The notes: generated from the sequence alone by a model not told the origin. A DNA stretch of 64,000 bases from Limosilactobacillus ingluviei DSM 15946 (GCF_001435775.1 NZ_AZFK01000018.1:1-64000), one strand, 5' to 3'; positions 8,333 to 15,406 are shown, counted from the stretch's first letter. A program made the numbers and translations.

Positions 8333-8479
8333 CTAATGTTTTATCATTAGGTAGACCATACCGACGCCACACAATGCCAAGATAAGCAGTTGAACTATTA
8401 ATGGCAAATTGTGAAGGCTTTGAGCGAGCGCGGTGAACCCTACCGGGCTTAACGCCACCCACCATTTCGTATTTTTCAT
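8333..8479 (-). CDS. Small hydrophobic toxin-like peptide, 48 aa
   Basis: ATG at 8479 follows AGAAAGGCATCGTTCC. The product has one long TM segment (about residues 22-46) with a short basic end, a size and form typical of type I toxins. Its mRNA would run convergently into the RNA at 8192-8325. It could also be an ordinary micro-membrane protein. Confidence 0.5.
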   Translation of the reverse strand: MKNTKWWVALSPVGFTALAQSLHNLPLIVQLLILALCGVGMVYLMIKH

Positions 8480-8648
8480 GGAACGATGCCTTTCTCCACA
8501 AGAGTAAAGAAGGTTGTCCATGAGCTGTATAGAACTTTCCATTGGCACCACCTTCTTCCTAGAAAAGAGATAGGCGTCGCCAATGTCTTGACAAAGTTAT
8601 TGTACACCACTCATTACCTAATGATCAAATCCATATCAACCTAACTAA

Positions 8649-8674
8649 GGCACTCGTTATCGGGTGTCTTTTTT
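8649..8674 (+). terminator. Rho-independent terminator
   Basis: An 8-bp stem GGCACTCG/CGGGTGTC with a TTAT loop, followed by six T. No clear plus-strand gene ends just before it, so it may insulate the toxin-antitoxin locus from the next operon. Confidence 0.6.
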
Positions 8675-8799
8675 GTTTGTCTAGGTTAACTATTATGTAT
8701 ATACTACCTAAACTAAATACCACCAAAGCCTAAACTTATATGCTCAAACAAGTAAATCAGCGCGCAAAAGTAGGTGTTATTACTACAATTAAACTTAAA

Positions 8800-8882
8800 A
8801 ATAACACTTCTCAAATCTGGCGAGAAAACTACGCCAACAATACCGGGAATGGGGAAGTGTTATTTCAAAAGAATAACACTTC
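8800..8882 (+). repeat. Three copies of AATAACACTTC
   Basis: The 11-mer occurs at 8800-8810 (plus), 8854-8864 (inverted) and 8872-8882 (plus). The outer pair can form a hairpin. It sits upstream of the AbrB-like gene and may be a protein-binding site. Confidence 0.55.
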
Positions 8883-8897
8883 CAACTATTTACTATG

Positions 8898-9005
8898 TTA
8901 GTAATTACTAGTTACTAATAACTAGAAAGTAGTTGACGAATTAGGAATGATAATCTATTATATAGTCATAAGGAATTAGTAATTACTAGACTAGTAATTA
9001 CTAAT
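8898..9005 (+). promoter_or_regulatory. Autoregulated promoter with flanking palindromic operators
   Basis: TTGACG (8933-8938), 17 bases and TATTAT (8956-8961) form a promoter. It is flanked by AT-rich palindromes: TTAGTAATTACTAG with a partner at 8898-8925, and a perfect TTAGTAATTACTAG/CTAGTAATTACTAA palindrome at 8976-9005 over the leader. This is the classic form of antitoxin autoregulation. Confidence 0.7.
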
Positions 9006-9020
9006 AAGGAGGTTGCAAAA

Positions 9021-9242
9021 ATGAACTACATGGTCAAAGTTACTCGTAATGGTCAGATTACTATCCCCGCAGAAATTAGGAATCAACTCGGCATCAAACA
9101 AGGTAGTGAATTGATGATTGGAATTGATGAAAAATACGGGCAAACTATTCTGATGGAAAAGATGCCCGACCTACCAAGTTGGGACGAATTATTGAAAGAT
9201 GTACCAGTAATTGATAAGGATGGTGACAATGATGGCGAATAG
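9021..9242 (+). CDS. AbrB/MazE-like antitoxin
   Basis: A 73-residue protein whose first 45 residues match the SpoVT-AbrB swapped-hairpin fold (VTRNGQITIPAEIRNQLGIKQG), followed by an acidic tail that would hold the toxin. ATG 9021 follows AAGGAGGTTGCAAAA. It is expected to bind the palindromes just upstream. Confidence 0.85.
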   Translation: MNYMVKVTRNGQITIPAEIRNQLGIKQGSELMIGIDEKYGQTILMEKMPDLPSWDELLKDVPVIDKDGDNDGE

Positions 9243-9543
9243 TGCTTTTTACGTCGCCGAGTTGTCCTTTGGTGGTTTTGGCATTGTGGTGACTCACGAA
9301 TCACCAACCAAAGCTGGTACCTTACTCATAAAAACAATCCCCTCCGACAATCCCCAAGAAGACTACAAACTAAAAAGTTCGTACGATTGGTCTCTGGAAG
9401 GGCAAGATATGTATGTTGACATATCTACGATCTATGTTGTTGCAATCGCAGATCTGGGTAGGCAGCCAATTGGCAAACTTACCCCGGAAGATTATGTTGG
9501 CCTGTACAAGGCAATCATGGAAAGGAAGGCGTCATTATCATGA
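9229..9543 (+). CDS. Divergent PemK/MazF-like toxin
   Basis: About 104 residues. It follows the antitoxin with overlap and a nearby AAGGATGG ribosome site; start is 9229 or 9232. The central strand-rich part and the C-terminal ISTIYVVAIADLGRQPIGKL segment recall MazF-family toxins (for example the conserved IGKLS region). The N-terminal catalytic motif is not obvious, so the assignment rests on position plus weak resemblance. Confidence 0.55.
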   Translation: MMANSAFYVAELSFGGFGIVVTHESPTKAGTLLIKTIPSDNPQEDYKLKSSYDWSLEGQDMYVDISTIYVVAIADLGRQPIGKLTPEDYVGLYKAIMERKASLS

Positions 9544-10418
9544 CAAGTAAACACCCAGCAGCCGAAAAGAAGTTAAACAAGATCTACAAATATCTGACTA
9601 AATATGCCAGCATTGAGCGGCAAAAGATTGGGGAACTCAACCCAGACATGACCGATCTTGAATTGGAAATACTCTTGAACCGTTACAATGCTCATACGAC
9701 CGCCGATGAACGCGCGGACATTCTTAGTGGGCGCTCGGTTGCTCTCACTTGGTGCCCCGGAGAGTGGCGTTGTGTTAAAGAAATTCAAGTTGATGGCAAT
9801 GATTTGATTGCTGTGGTATGGGCCGTTAATGTAGTCGAAAGCATTGATGGGGAAGAAAGTGGTCGCTACATTCACGATTTAGAAACAGATAATTACCTTA
9901 TTGCTTATGAGGAACGCACTAAAGAAGAATACAATGAGAACTGTGCGGTAGCCATCGATCTTGAGTCTGGAACAATTGGGTACTTTGAAAATGGCGAACG
10001 GCCATTAAGTAGTGATTTTGTTGGGGATGACATTCACCCACACTACAATAAGTACACACCGGTTAAGGTGATTGGTACGCGTGAATTAGGCGAATTTGCT
10101 AACGTAATCTATATGCCACACCGGTATGATGGTCTAGATGCGAAGCGGCGTATTACCCGTGTATTCAATGGTGTTAAACACCGTGATGCAAAGACGTTTA
10201 ACTTCCGGGTTAAATATCTGCTAAAGCAAGCCAAGGAAGCAACCGAGAACGCCCCAGTTAAAACCACTACAATTGATATGTCTCCGTTTTATAAGGGCTG
10301 GAAACCATGGCAACAACGGACCAAAGCTGAATATGCTATTGATGTACCGGAAAATGCAATTAAGAAACATAAGGATATTGATCTACCGTCAAAGAATTTG
10401 GATGATAAAGAGGACTAA
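9540..10418 (+). CDS. Hypothetical protein in TA operon
   Basis: A 292-residue protein whose ATG overlaps the toxin stop (ATGA). Helical N-terminus and a mixed middle. The segment AIDLESGTIGYFENGE resembles AIDLESGTVGRYY in the small protein at 51892-52122, hinting at a shared phage domain. Role unknown; it may be a third component of the toxin-antitoxin operon or simply co-transcribed. Confidence 0.65.
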   Translation: MTSKHPAAEKKLNKIYKYLTKYASIERQKIGELNPDMTDLELEILLNRYNAHTTADERADILSGRSVALTWCPGEWRCVKEIQVDGNDLIAVVWAVNVVESIDGEESGRYIHDLETDNYLIAYEERTKEEYNENCAVAIDLESGTIGYFENGERPLSSDFVGDDIHPHYNKYTPVKVIGTRELGEFANVIYMPHRYDGLDAKRRITRVFNGVKHRDAKTFNFRVKYLLKQAKEATENAPVKTTTIDMSPFYKGWKPWQQRTKAEYAIDVPENAIKKHKDIDLPSKNLDDKED

Positions 10419-10426
10419 CTTTTAGC

Positions 10427-10455
10427 TTGATTTGTAAGCGCTAACGTTCTATAAT
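10427..10455 (+). promoter_or_regulatory. Promoter with embedded cre-like operator
   Basis: TTGATT (10427-10432), exactly 17 bases, and TATAAT (10450-10455). The spacer contains TGTAAGCGCTAACG (10433-10446), matching the CcpA cre consensus at all but the last position. A bound CcpA would block this promoter, so the RNA below may be under carbon catabolite repression (inference). Confidence 0.7.
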
Positions 10456-10481
10456 AAGAGCATGGATGAATTGTAATGAGG

Positions 10482-10516
10482 TTCGCGGGACCTCTAAATC
10501 CCGCGTGGATTGAAAT
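10482..10516 (+). repeat. CRISPR-like hairpin repeat 1
   Basis: A 7-bp stem CGCGGGA/TCCCGCG (10484-10490 with 10499-10505), an 8-base loop and the tail TGGATTGAAAT. This copy is the closest to canonical type I-C repeats, which end GTGGATTGAAA. Confidence 0.7.
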
Positions 10517-10545
10517 TTTTCCTCGCTAGTGCGATTAACATTTTA

Positions 10546-10578
10546 TTATCACCCGTATAAACGGGTGCGGATTGAAGC
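10546..10578 (+). repeat. CRISPR-like hairpin repeat 2
   Basis: A 7-bp stem CACCCGT/ACGGGTG (10550-10556 with 10561-10567), 4-base loop and tail CGGATTGAAGC. The 5' flank TTAT is shared with repeat 3. Confidence 0.7.
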
Positions 10579-10611
10579 ATCATCCATTATTGTTATCGAC
10601 CTAAGCTATAT

Positions 10612-10647
10612 TATCACCGAGGGCAATACCTCGGTGCGGATTGAAAT
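10612..10647 (+). repeat. CRISPR-like hairpin repeat 3
   Basis: An 8-bp stem CACCGAGG/CCTCGGTG (10615-10622 with 10629-10636), 6-base loop and tail CGGATTGAAAT. Relative to repeat 2 the stem has changed on both sides, keeping pairing. Confidence 0.7.
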
Positions 10648-10674
10648 AACACCAAGGATGCGGCGCGCATTTAT

Positions 10675-10708
10675 TTTCGCCGGGACAGAACCCGACGCGG
10701 ATTGAAAT
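10675..10708 (+). repeat. CRISPR-like hairpin repeat 4
   Basis: Stem CGCCGGG/CCCGACG (10678-10684 with 10691-10697) with one C-A mismatch, 6-base loop and tail CGGATTGAAAT. Confidence 0.65.
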
Positions 10709-10740
10709 TATTACTTTTACAGAATTATTGGAAAGATACA

Positions 10741-10786
10741 TAAAACCCCTAGGCTGACGTTGGTTGACCTAGGGGTTTTATGAGCC
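10741..10786 (+). terminator. Strong intrinsic terminator of the CRISPR-like RNA
   Basis: A 13-bp stem TAAAACCCCTAGG/CCTAGGGGTTTTA (10741-10753 with 10768-10780), able to act on both strands because A- and T-runs lie in the stem ends. A related hairpin occurs at 11088-11122. Confidence 0.8.
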
Positions 10787-10825
10787 TTATAATTAAATCA
10801 ACCCCACGGAAAGGGGGTGATTATC

Positions 10826-10993
10826 TTGTCGAAGTCAAAGCGGAAACGTAAGCTGAAAAAGCTCGAAGATCGGGTAACTGATCTGGAAAGTCGTCTTGTA
10901 GAGATGGAGAAAGGGCAAAAGAAAAAGCGAATTGCCCGGGAGTGGTTGGAGCTAATCCCGATAGCAATCCGCCAAATCTTTAAGACCTTTTAG
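10826..10993 (+). CDS. Small basic coiled-coil protein, 55 aa
   Basis: TTG start at 10826, justified by AAGGGGGTGA six bases upstream. The sequence is a very basic N-terminus, a heptad-repeat coiled coil (LEDRVTDLESRLVEMEK) and an amphipathic C-terminal helix ending IRQIFKTF. It is followed by a terminator. No family recognised; it lies next to the CRISPR-like RNA and could act with it. Confidence 0.55.
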   Translation: MSKSKRKRKLKKLEDRVTDLESRLVEMEKGQKKKRIAREWLELIPIAIRQIFKTF

Positions 10994-11004
10994 ATAAATC
11001 ATCA

Positions 11005-11046
11005 CCCGCGGGCTGTTTCTTGGCAGTTCGGCCCGTGGGGTTCTTT
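11005..11046 (+). terminator. Terminator after coiled-coil protein
   Basis: A 9-bp stem CCCGCGGGC/GCCCGTGGG (11005-11013 with 11031-11039, one G-T pair) followed by GTTCTTTG. Confidence 0.6.
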
Positions 11047-11087
11047 GTATCTTAAGTATAGCATATACATAGACAATCTCAAACACA

Positions 11088-11122
11088 AAAACCCTAAGCC
11101 GTGTTGGTTTGCCTAGGGTTTT
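11088..11122. terminator. Bidirectional terminator-like hairpin
   Basis: AAAACCCTA/TAGGGTTTT stem, similar in sequence to the terminator at 10741-10780, with T-rich sequence on the minus-strand side. The neighbourhood 11125-11340 has no gene and no feature I can name. Confidence 0.5.
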
Positions 11123-11440
11123 GATGTGCGAAATAAAAACGTATTGTAATGGCGAATACTCAATTTTATTATTTTGTATTCGGTTGCAATTATACCATAT
11201 AAAAATTGCTTGGTAAAAGTCTCATTTTAATTCGCCATCAGCTGTAAGTAGATTAACGAGTGTACGTTACACACTTTAAATATGCGTCTGAGGGGCAATA
11301 TGAGCACCTGAATGCCGGTAATTCAAGGGTGTTTTGTGGTATCATATGTATAGTGGAGGGACGGAGCTACACCCTTCGCTAAATAAAACCTTGTAGTGTT
11401 TACGTTGTTTCTAAATTGTAGCGGTATTAATTTGGTGATC

Positions 11441-11497
11441 ATGATGAAATATCTAGTCGCCAAAAATCTACTAAGGTATGCGTTGGGACCGCCGTGA
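11441..11497 (+). CDS. Possible 18-aa leader peptide
   Basis: ATGATG at 11441 opens an 18-codon frame whose TGA (11495-11497) overlaps the GTG start of the toxin-like frame. Such coupling would let leader translation control toxin translation. Too short to be certain. Confidence 0.3.
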   Translation: MMKYLVAKNLLRYALGPP

Positions 11498-11586
11498 ATA
11501 TTCACGACATCTTATTGCTTGCCAATGTTGTAGTAAACGTTCTGCGGTTGCTTACTACTTGGTTAAAGGGCAATAAAAAAGACTAG
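11494..11586 (+). CDS. Fst/Lpt-like type I toxin candidate, 30 aa
   Basis: A GTG-started 30-residue peptide: short polar start, a hydrophobic helix (ILLLANVVVNVLRLLT), then TWLKGNKKD. The charged KKD end after a Trp-Leu is typical of Fst/Lpt-type toxins. The last codons lie within a terminator shared with a convergent RNA, as in plasmid par loci. Confidence 0.5.
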   Translation: MNIHDILLLANVVVNVLRLLTTWLKGNKKD

Positions 11587-11659
11587 CCTGATCAGCTAGT
11601 CCACACCCAACGTAAACACCTTGTAGGTTTTCGGAAGTGGATCCAGCACTTCCGTTTAC
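11572..11659 (-). ncRNA. Candidate type I antitoxin RNA (RNA II-like)
   Basis: The minus promoter TTGTCT (11690-11695), 18 bases, TATAGT (11666-11671) should start an 85-90 base RNA. It has a GGAAGTG/CACTTCC hairpin and ends in a GACTAGC/GCTAGTC terminator with six T. It contains CTACAAGG, complementary to CCTTGTAG in the toxin leader (about 11389-11396), as direct repeats give in Fst systems. Confidence 0.55.
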
Positions 11660-11720
11660 ATATATACTATATCACTAAAATATAAAGATAGACAAGTAAT
11701 TTATGTAGGAGGATTAGTAA

Positions 11721-12824
11721 TTGGCATTAACGATTAATGGGGAACGAGTACGGGAAGCGCGATTATTTCGAGGACTGACAAAAGGTCAATTGAGCGAAAA
11801 GGTCAATATATCTAAACAATCGATATCTAGGTATGAGAGCAATAGATCAAATATTAGCCTTAAAACATTGATGAGTCTTGTGGGAGAGTTGCAATTCCCC
11901 ACCAACTTCTTTACTGAAAAAGCGAAATTGAATTACCTTGATGAGGGTAACTTCTACCGTAGCTGGTTCGGCATAAGCCAAACTCAAAATGGTGTGTATG
12001 ATACCTATAAACACGCAGCTGTTATCTTACGCCATTACTTTGAACAATACATTGACTTTCCACAATTATCGTCCACCGATTTAAGTGATAGTACACCAGA
12101 AGATTCCGCGGCCCAACTACGCAACCTCTGGGGTATAGGTGGCGCACCAATTGATAATATGGTTGCATTGTTAGAATCACATGGAATTATAGTAGTTAAT
12201 ATACCCAATGCAACAGAGACAATTGACGGCTACGCCACACTAGATGGCATCCAATACTACGTTGTAATCACAAGTCTAAATGACTATTACCAGTCCCAAC
12301 TTAATTTGGCCCGCGCTCTAGGGAGATATGTTTTATTCAACGGTGCCATTGGAGATAGCGCCCAAGAACACCGTGAAATGGTTAAGATGGCTGATCGTTT
12401 TGCCTATGCCTTGTTACTACCCGGCTATGAATTGGCAAATATCGACCTTACGGATTTAACTAGCTATATTGCTATTAAGGATAGGTGGGGGCTACTCCCG
12501 ATCTACACTTTAAAGTATGCAAGAGGGGTGGGGATGATTAACGATAATCAGTATCGCCGCCTATTTGACAAGTTAAACCAGTATCAAACTATCGTCGATA
12601 GTAAGCAAGGTATTCTGCCCACTGCTTTACACGACGCATTTGACCTCATGCGGAAACACCTTGGCTTGCCTGCGCCGAAAATGGCACAACAAATTATGGC
12701 GGAATATGGTTGTAGTTATCCAAACGAGATCTGGGCAAACGCTTTGGGAGTGCCACTTAATATGTTCACTGGTAAGATTGTACAGGTCAGCTTTAACAAC
12801 CATAAACTTGGCAAAGAGATATGA
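11721..12824 (+). CDS. HTH_XRE protein with inactive ImmA-like domain
   Basis: A 367-residue protein. Residues 1-60 form an XRE-type helix-turn-helix (KGQLSEKVNISKQSISRYESN). Residues 120-260 match the ImmA/IrrE metallopeptidase region, with the conserved tail EMVKMADRFAYALLLPG. The catalytic HExxH, expected at about residue 197, reads RALGR, so no zinc site remains. Known relatives cleave phage or ICE repressors; this one probably binds without cutting. The start is TTG 11721 after TAGGAGGATTAG. Confidence 0.75.
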   Translation: MALTINGERVREARLFRGLTKGQLSEKVNISKQSISRYESNRSNISLKTLMSLVGELQFPTNFFTEKAKLNYLDEGNFYRSWFGISQTQNGVYDTYKHAAVILRHYFEQYIDFPQLSSTDLSDSTPEDSAAQLRNLWGIGGAPIDNMVALLESHGIIVVNIPNATETIDGYATLDGIQYYVVITSLNDYYQSQLNLARALGRYVLFNGAIGDSAQEHREMVKMADRFAYALLLPGYELANIDLTDLTSYIAIKDRWGLLPIYTLKYARGVGMINDNQYRRLFDKLNQYQTIVDSKQGILPTALHDAFDLMRKHLGLPAPKMAQQIMAEYGCSYPNEIWANALGVPLNMFTGKIVQVSFNNHKLGKEI

Positions 12825-12828
12825 AATG

Positions 12829-12900
12829 CGGTATGATAGATACGATAACAAGAGGTCTAAGCGAAGCTGCTACTAAACCTAACTCAACTTTATCATACCG
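12829..12900 (+). other. Long-range hairpin after ImmA-like gene
   Basis: A perfect 10-bp inverted repeat CGGTATGATA/TATCATACCG (12829-12838, 12891-12900) encloses 52 bases, starting five bases after the upstream stop. It is followed by GC-rich CCGG-type hairpins to about 13030. No reading frame here is convincing. Function unknown. Confidence 0.5.
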
Positions 12901-13061
12901 GTTTGACTCCTCCCGGAATACCGGTCAGTTTTTGGGACCTCGACTTACTCATTGTATAGGATTATTGCCGTCAAACGGATCCTACTATCAGTATTCCCGG
13001 TGGTAACCGGGGTGATCCTTATATCGTTTTTACGTGAGCAATAATCCCCATATGATGGGCC

Positions 13062-13090
13062 GGGCTAGTCATTACGACTAGCTCTTTTTT
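13062..13090 (+). terminator. Rho-independent terminator
   Basis: GGCTAGTC, loop ATTAC, GACTAGCT and C then six T. It ends the plus-strand unit beginning with the ImmA-like gene. Confidence 0.8.
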
Positions 13091-13165
13091 ATTATGTAGG
13101 GGAGCGGCCACTCAAATTTACATGTGTCAGTAAAATTTTTGTTTTAATGACACACATATGAGTCA

Positions 13166-13192
13166 AAAAGAAAAAGCCCCTATTCTGGGGCT
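13166..13192 (-). terminator. Terminator of the 13-25 kb minus operon
   Basis: AGCCCC/GGGGCT stem with loop TATTCT and a minus-strand T-run, 30 bases after the NrnA-like gene. It converges on the plus terminator at 13062-13090. Confidence 0.8.
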
Positions 13193-13222
13193 TAATCCTG
13201 AGTACACATTACTAGTATTGTA

Positions 13223-14257
13223 TCACCATTCTTCGGCTAATTCATGGAACAACTTAGCAACTTCGTCACGATCTTTGGCTTTTGCCCCGGCTGCTAACGG
13301 GTGCCCACCGCCATTGTATTTGGCTGCCAATTCATTGATTGGTTTGAACTTAGACCGTAAGTGAATACGGTAGGACCCATCTTCATTTTCAACGGCGACC
13401 ACAGCAATCTCGGGCTTTTCTAGTCGTTGTAATGCTCCGATCGTTACATAAGCATCGGCTTCGTGGCCACCACGGATTTGACTGTATGGGACAACCAAAC
13501 TAACCACATTATCGTTTAGATAGTAGCGACGATCGTATGCATAACCCATCAAATTAGCCTGATACTCGTTAATGCTACCCAACTTCATGTTTACATAATG
13601 ACGAGAGCCCGAGGAAAAGCGGCCCAACAAACGACCAACAGTATCAAAGGTAATGTTTGTTGTGTTATCATACATAAATCGTCCAGTATCGCCGGCGATT
13701 CCAGCATACAATAATGCTAACAACTCGCGATCTTCGGATTCTTTCACAACGTCGTCAAACATTCGAGCAATCATTTCTGACGTACTAGAAGCATTGGTTT
13801 CAATAAATACATTGCAATAATCAAGATTGTAGCCATGTTTAACTGGGTGATGATCAATTTTAAACAGTTTGTGCATTTCATGAAGGCCTTCATAATCACC
13901 GTCAATACGATCTAAATTGGCCGTATCTAGCACGATACCAATGGTTCGCGAATCGTCAATGAGTTGATCGCTCGCACGTTTCCGGCGTGTCGGATAATGT
14001 TTATATGCCTCCTTCCGTAGATTGTCCATCCATTTTAAATTGTCCGGCGTGTTTCCTGCACACTCAATAATCTTGTTTGGGAATATTTGACGTAAGATAA
14101 TGGCTAATGCATTTTGAGACCCCAGAGCGTCTGGGTCTGGATTGATATGGCGGAAGATAATGACCTTATCGTTCATACTTACTAGATCCAATAAAGCATT
14201 ATGATTTACATACAGACGAGAGGTCGGTTCTTTAAACATTTTCATATACGTTTCCAT
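13223..14257 (-). CDS. DHH-family phosphoesterase (NrnA-like nanoRNase/pAp phosphatase)
   Basis: A 344-residue protein with all DHH/DHHA1 signatures: HINPDPDALGS (motif I), LDTANLDRID (II), KIDHHP (III, the DHH), AGDTGRF (IV) and the DHHA1 nucleotide site GGGHPLAAGA near the C-terminus. NrnA enzymes degrade 2-5 nt RNAs and dephosphorylate pAp. In a phage context it would recycle nanoRNA during nucleotide scavenging, or could act on cyclic-dinucleotide products as GdpP relatives do (inference). It overlaps the next upstream gene by 26 bases. Confidence 0.88.
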   Translation of the reverse strand: METYMKMFKEPTSRLYVNHNALLDLVSMNDKVIIFRHINPDPDALGSQNALAIILRQIFPNKIIECAGNTPDNLKWMDNLRKEAYKHYPTRRKRASDQLIDDSRTIGIVLDTANLDRIDGDYEGLHEMHKLFKIDHHPVKHGYNLDYCNVFIETNASSTSEMIARMFDDVVKESEDRELLALLYAGIAGDTGRFMYDNTTNITFDTVGRLLGRFSSGSRHYVNMKLGSINEYQANLMGYAYDRRYYLNDNVVSLVVPYSQIRGGHEADAYVTIGALQRLEKPEIAVVAVENEDGSYRIHLRSKFKPINELAAKYNGGGHPLAAGAKAKDRDEVAKLFHELAEEW

Positions 14258-14807
14258 TATTCAATTCCTCCAGTTTTTTCCACTTATCGGCGAAGTCAGA
14301 TAGTGCAATAATCGCATCAGCCATTAGGCGCGCTAAAAAAGGGATCGTTGGTATTTGTTCAAACACCGTGACAGTAACTTCCGTTGGGTCATTGATATAG
14401 TTCTTACACTTTGCTATACACTTATCATCCGGCCAACACACAAGAACCTCGCGTTGACCTCGGTCGGTGGTATTCACTTTGATATGAATGTTTGATCCGG
14501 CCACATGCTTCGTGCGACGTTTCAGGCCAGCAACTAATTGTTCAAAATCCGATTGTGGTTGTCCCGGTAGTTCTTCATAGTTCTTTTTAAAGATCTCATC
14601 TACAATCACCCAATGTTCGCCATTGGCGCCAGTAGCAATCCAATCACCGTAATGAACTGGCATAGGCCCCTCAGGTGTGGCAATTACCCATGACTCCCCA
14701 TCCTCAATAAAAGCCCGGTGATAAAGGCGATACCGTTTCACCTGTTCATTTTTATCGGTAAATTGTTCGGCCATAATAGTGTTGGTTCCGCGATACTCTT
14801 TAATCAT
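14232..14807 (-). CDS. PGDYG-like phage protein, copy 1
   Basis: A 191-residue protein. The N-terminal pattern Y..TN.I.AEQF and the GDWIATG..G..W.I..E.F...YE block (residues 50-80) match the small phage PGDYG-type domain. The C-terminal half is a unique helical region. Two paralogues lie at 14825-15406 and 18771-19256. Function unknown in the family. Confidence 0.7.
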   Translation of the reverse strand: MIKEYRGTNTIMAEQFTDKNEQVKRYRLYHRAFIEDGESWVIATPEGPMPVHYGDWIATGANGEHWVIVDEIFKKNYEELPGQPQSDFEQLVAGLKRRTKHVAGSNIHIKVNTTDRGQREVLVCWPDDKCIAKCKNYINDPTEVTVTVFEQIPTIPFLARLMADAIIALSDFADKWKKLEELNNGNVYENV

Positions 14808-14824
14808 TATCTGTCACCTCATCA

Positions 14825-15406
14825 TCAATGGTTATACCTCTCCTCCAGTTTTTGCCATTCGTCGGCAAAGCTGGCCAAGGCATTCAGGGAGCAAACAATA
14901 TAGCGTGCAATGGCACTATCCCCATATTCACGATACATAACGCGAATTTGTGGCTGGTTTGAAATATTCTTATCAACAAGGCAATGTGCTAACAGACGTG
15001 GCTCATTATCAGTTTCCAAACTAATCATTACCGAAGTGTGAATTTTATCTTCGTGTATATAGTTCCACTCCACGATAAGGTTGGGACTTATTTCCCGACA
15101 TTTATATTGTAGCTCGTATAGTAGTTTATCAAAATCCGTCGTGGATTTTGCCATCACTTCTTTATAATACTCTTTAAAATCATCAGCTTTAATTAGCCAG
15201 TGTTTGCCATCAGTACCGGTAGCGATCCAATCGCCGAAATAAACTGGATTATATCTATCGGTTTCCCATAGAAAGACAGGTGCGGAAGAGTTAGGATTAA
15301 CATCATAACGATTTTCAAGCCCGTATTTGTCTTTCAGATCCCATATATTCTCTTTAGTAAGCTTTTCGGCCTTAATGACATTGGTTTTCTGATATTCTTT
15401 AATCAT
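14825..15406 (-). CDS. PGDYG-like phage protein, copy 2
   Basis: 193 residues, clearly paralogous to the neighbouring gene: same start (MIKEY..TNVI.AE), same GDWIATG..GKHWLI block and same C-terminal LEE end. Tandem duplication is the simplest explanation. Confidence 0.7.
   Translation of the reverse strand: MIKEYQKTNVIKAEKLTKENIWDLKDKYGLENRYDVNPNSSAPVFLWETDRYNPVYFGDWIATGTDGKHWLIKADDFKEYYKEVMAKSTTDFDKLLYELQYKCREISPNLIVEWNYIHEDKIHTSVMISLETDNEPRLLAHCLVDKNISNQPQIRVMYREYGDSAIARYIVCSLNALASFADEWQKLEERYNH

Larger units (their letters stand above)
10462..10786 (+). ncRNA. RNA carrying four CRISPR-repeat-like hairpins
   Basis: A stand-alone transcription unit from the cre promoter to a strong terminator. 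It contains no good reading frame but four hairpins spaced 61-69 bases apart. Each is followed by a GGATTGAA tail, as in type I-C and related CRISPR repeats. The stems differ in sequence yet stay base-paired. No cas gene is in the window. Best reading: a set of repeat mimics (RNA anti-CRISPR type); alternative: a decayed or atypical CRISPR array. Confidence 0.7.

Noticed and set aside
10462-10786. Functional adaptive CRISPR array
   Set aside because: Repeats are not identical, spacers vary in length, and no cas gene or conventional leader is present in the window.
13131-13160. TGTGTCA/TGACACA inverted repeat near the converging terminators
   Set aside because: Short AT-rich dyad with no gene dependent on it; nothing further can be supported.
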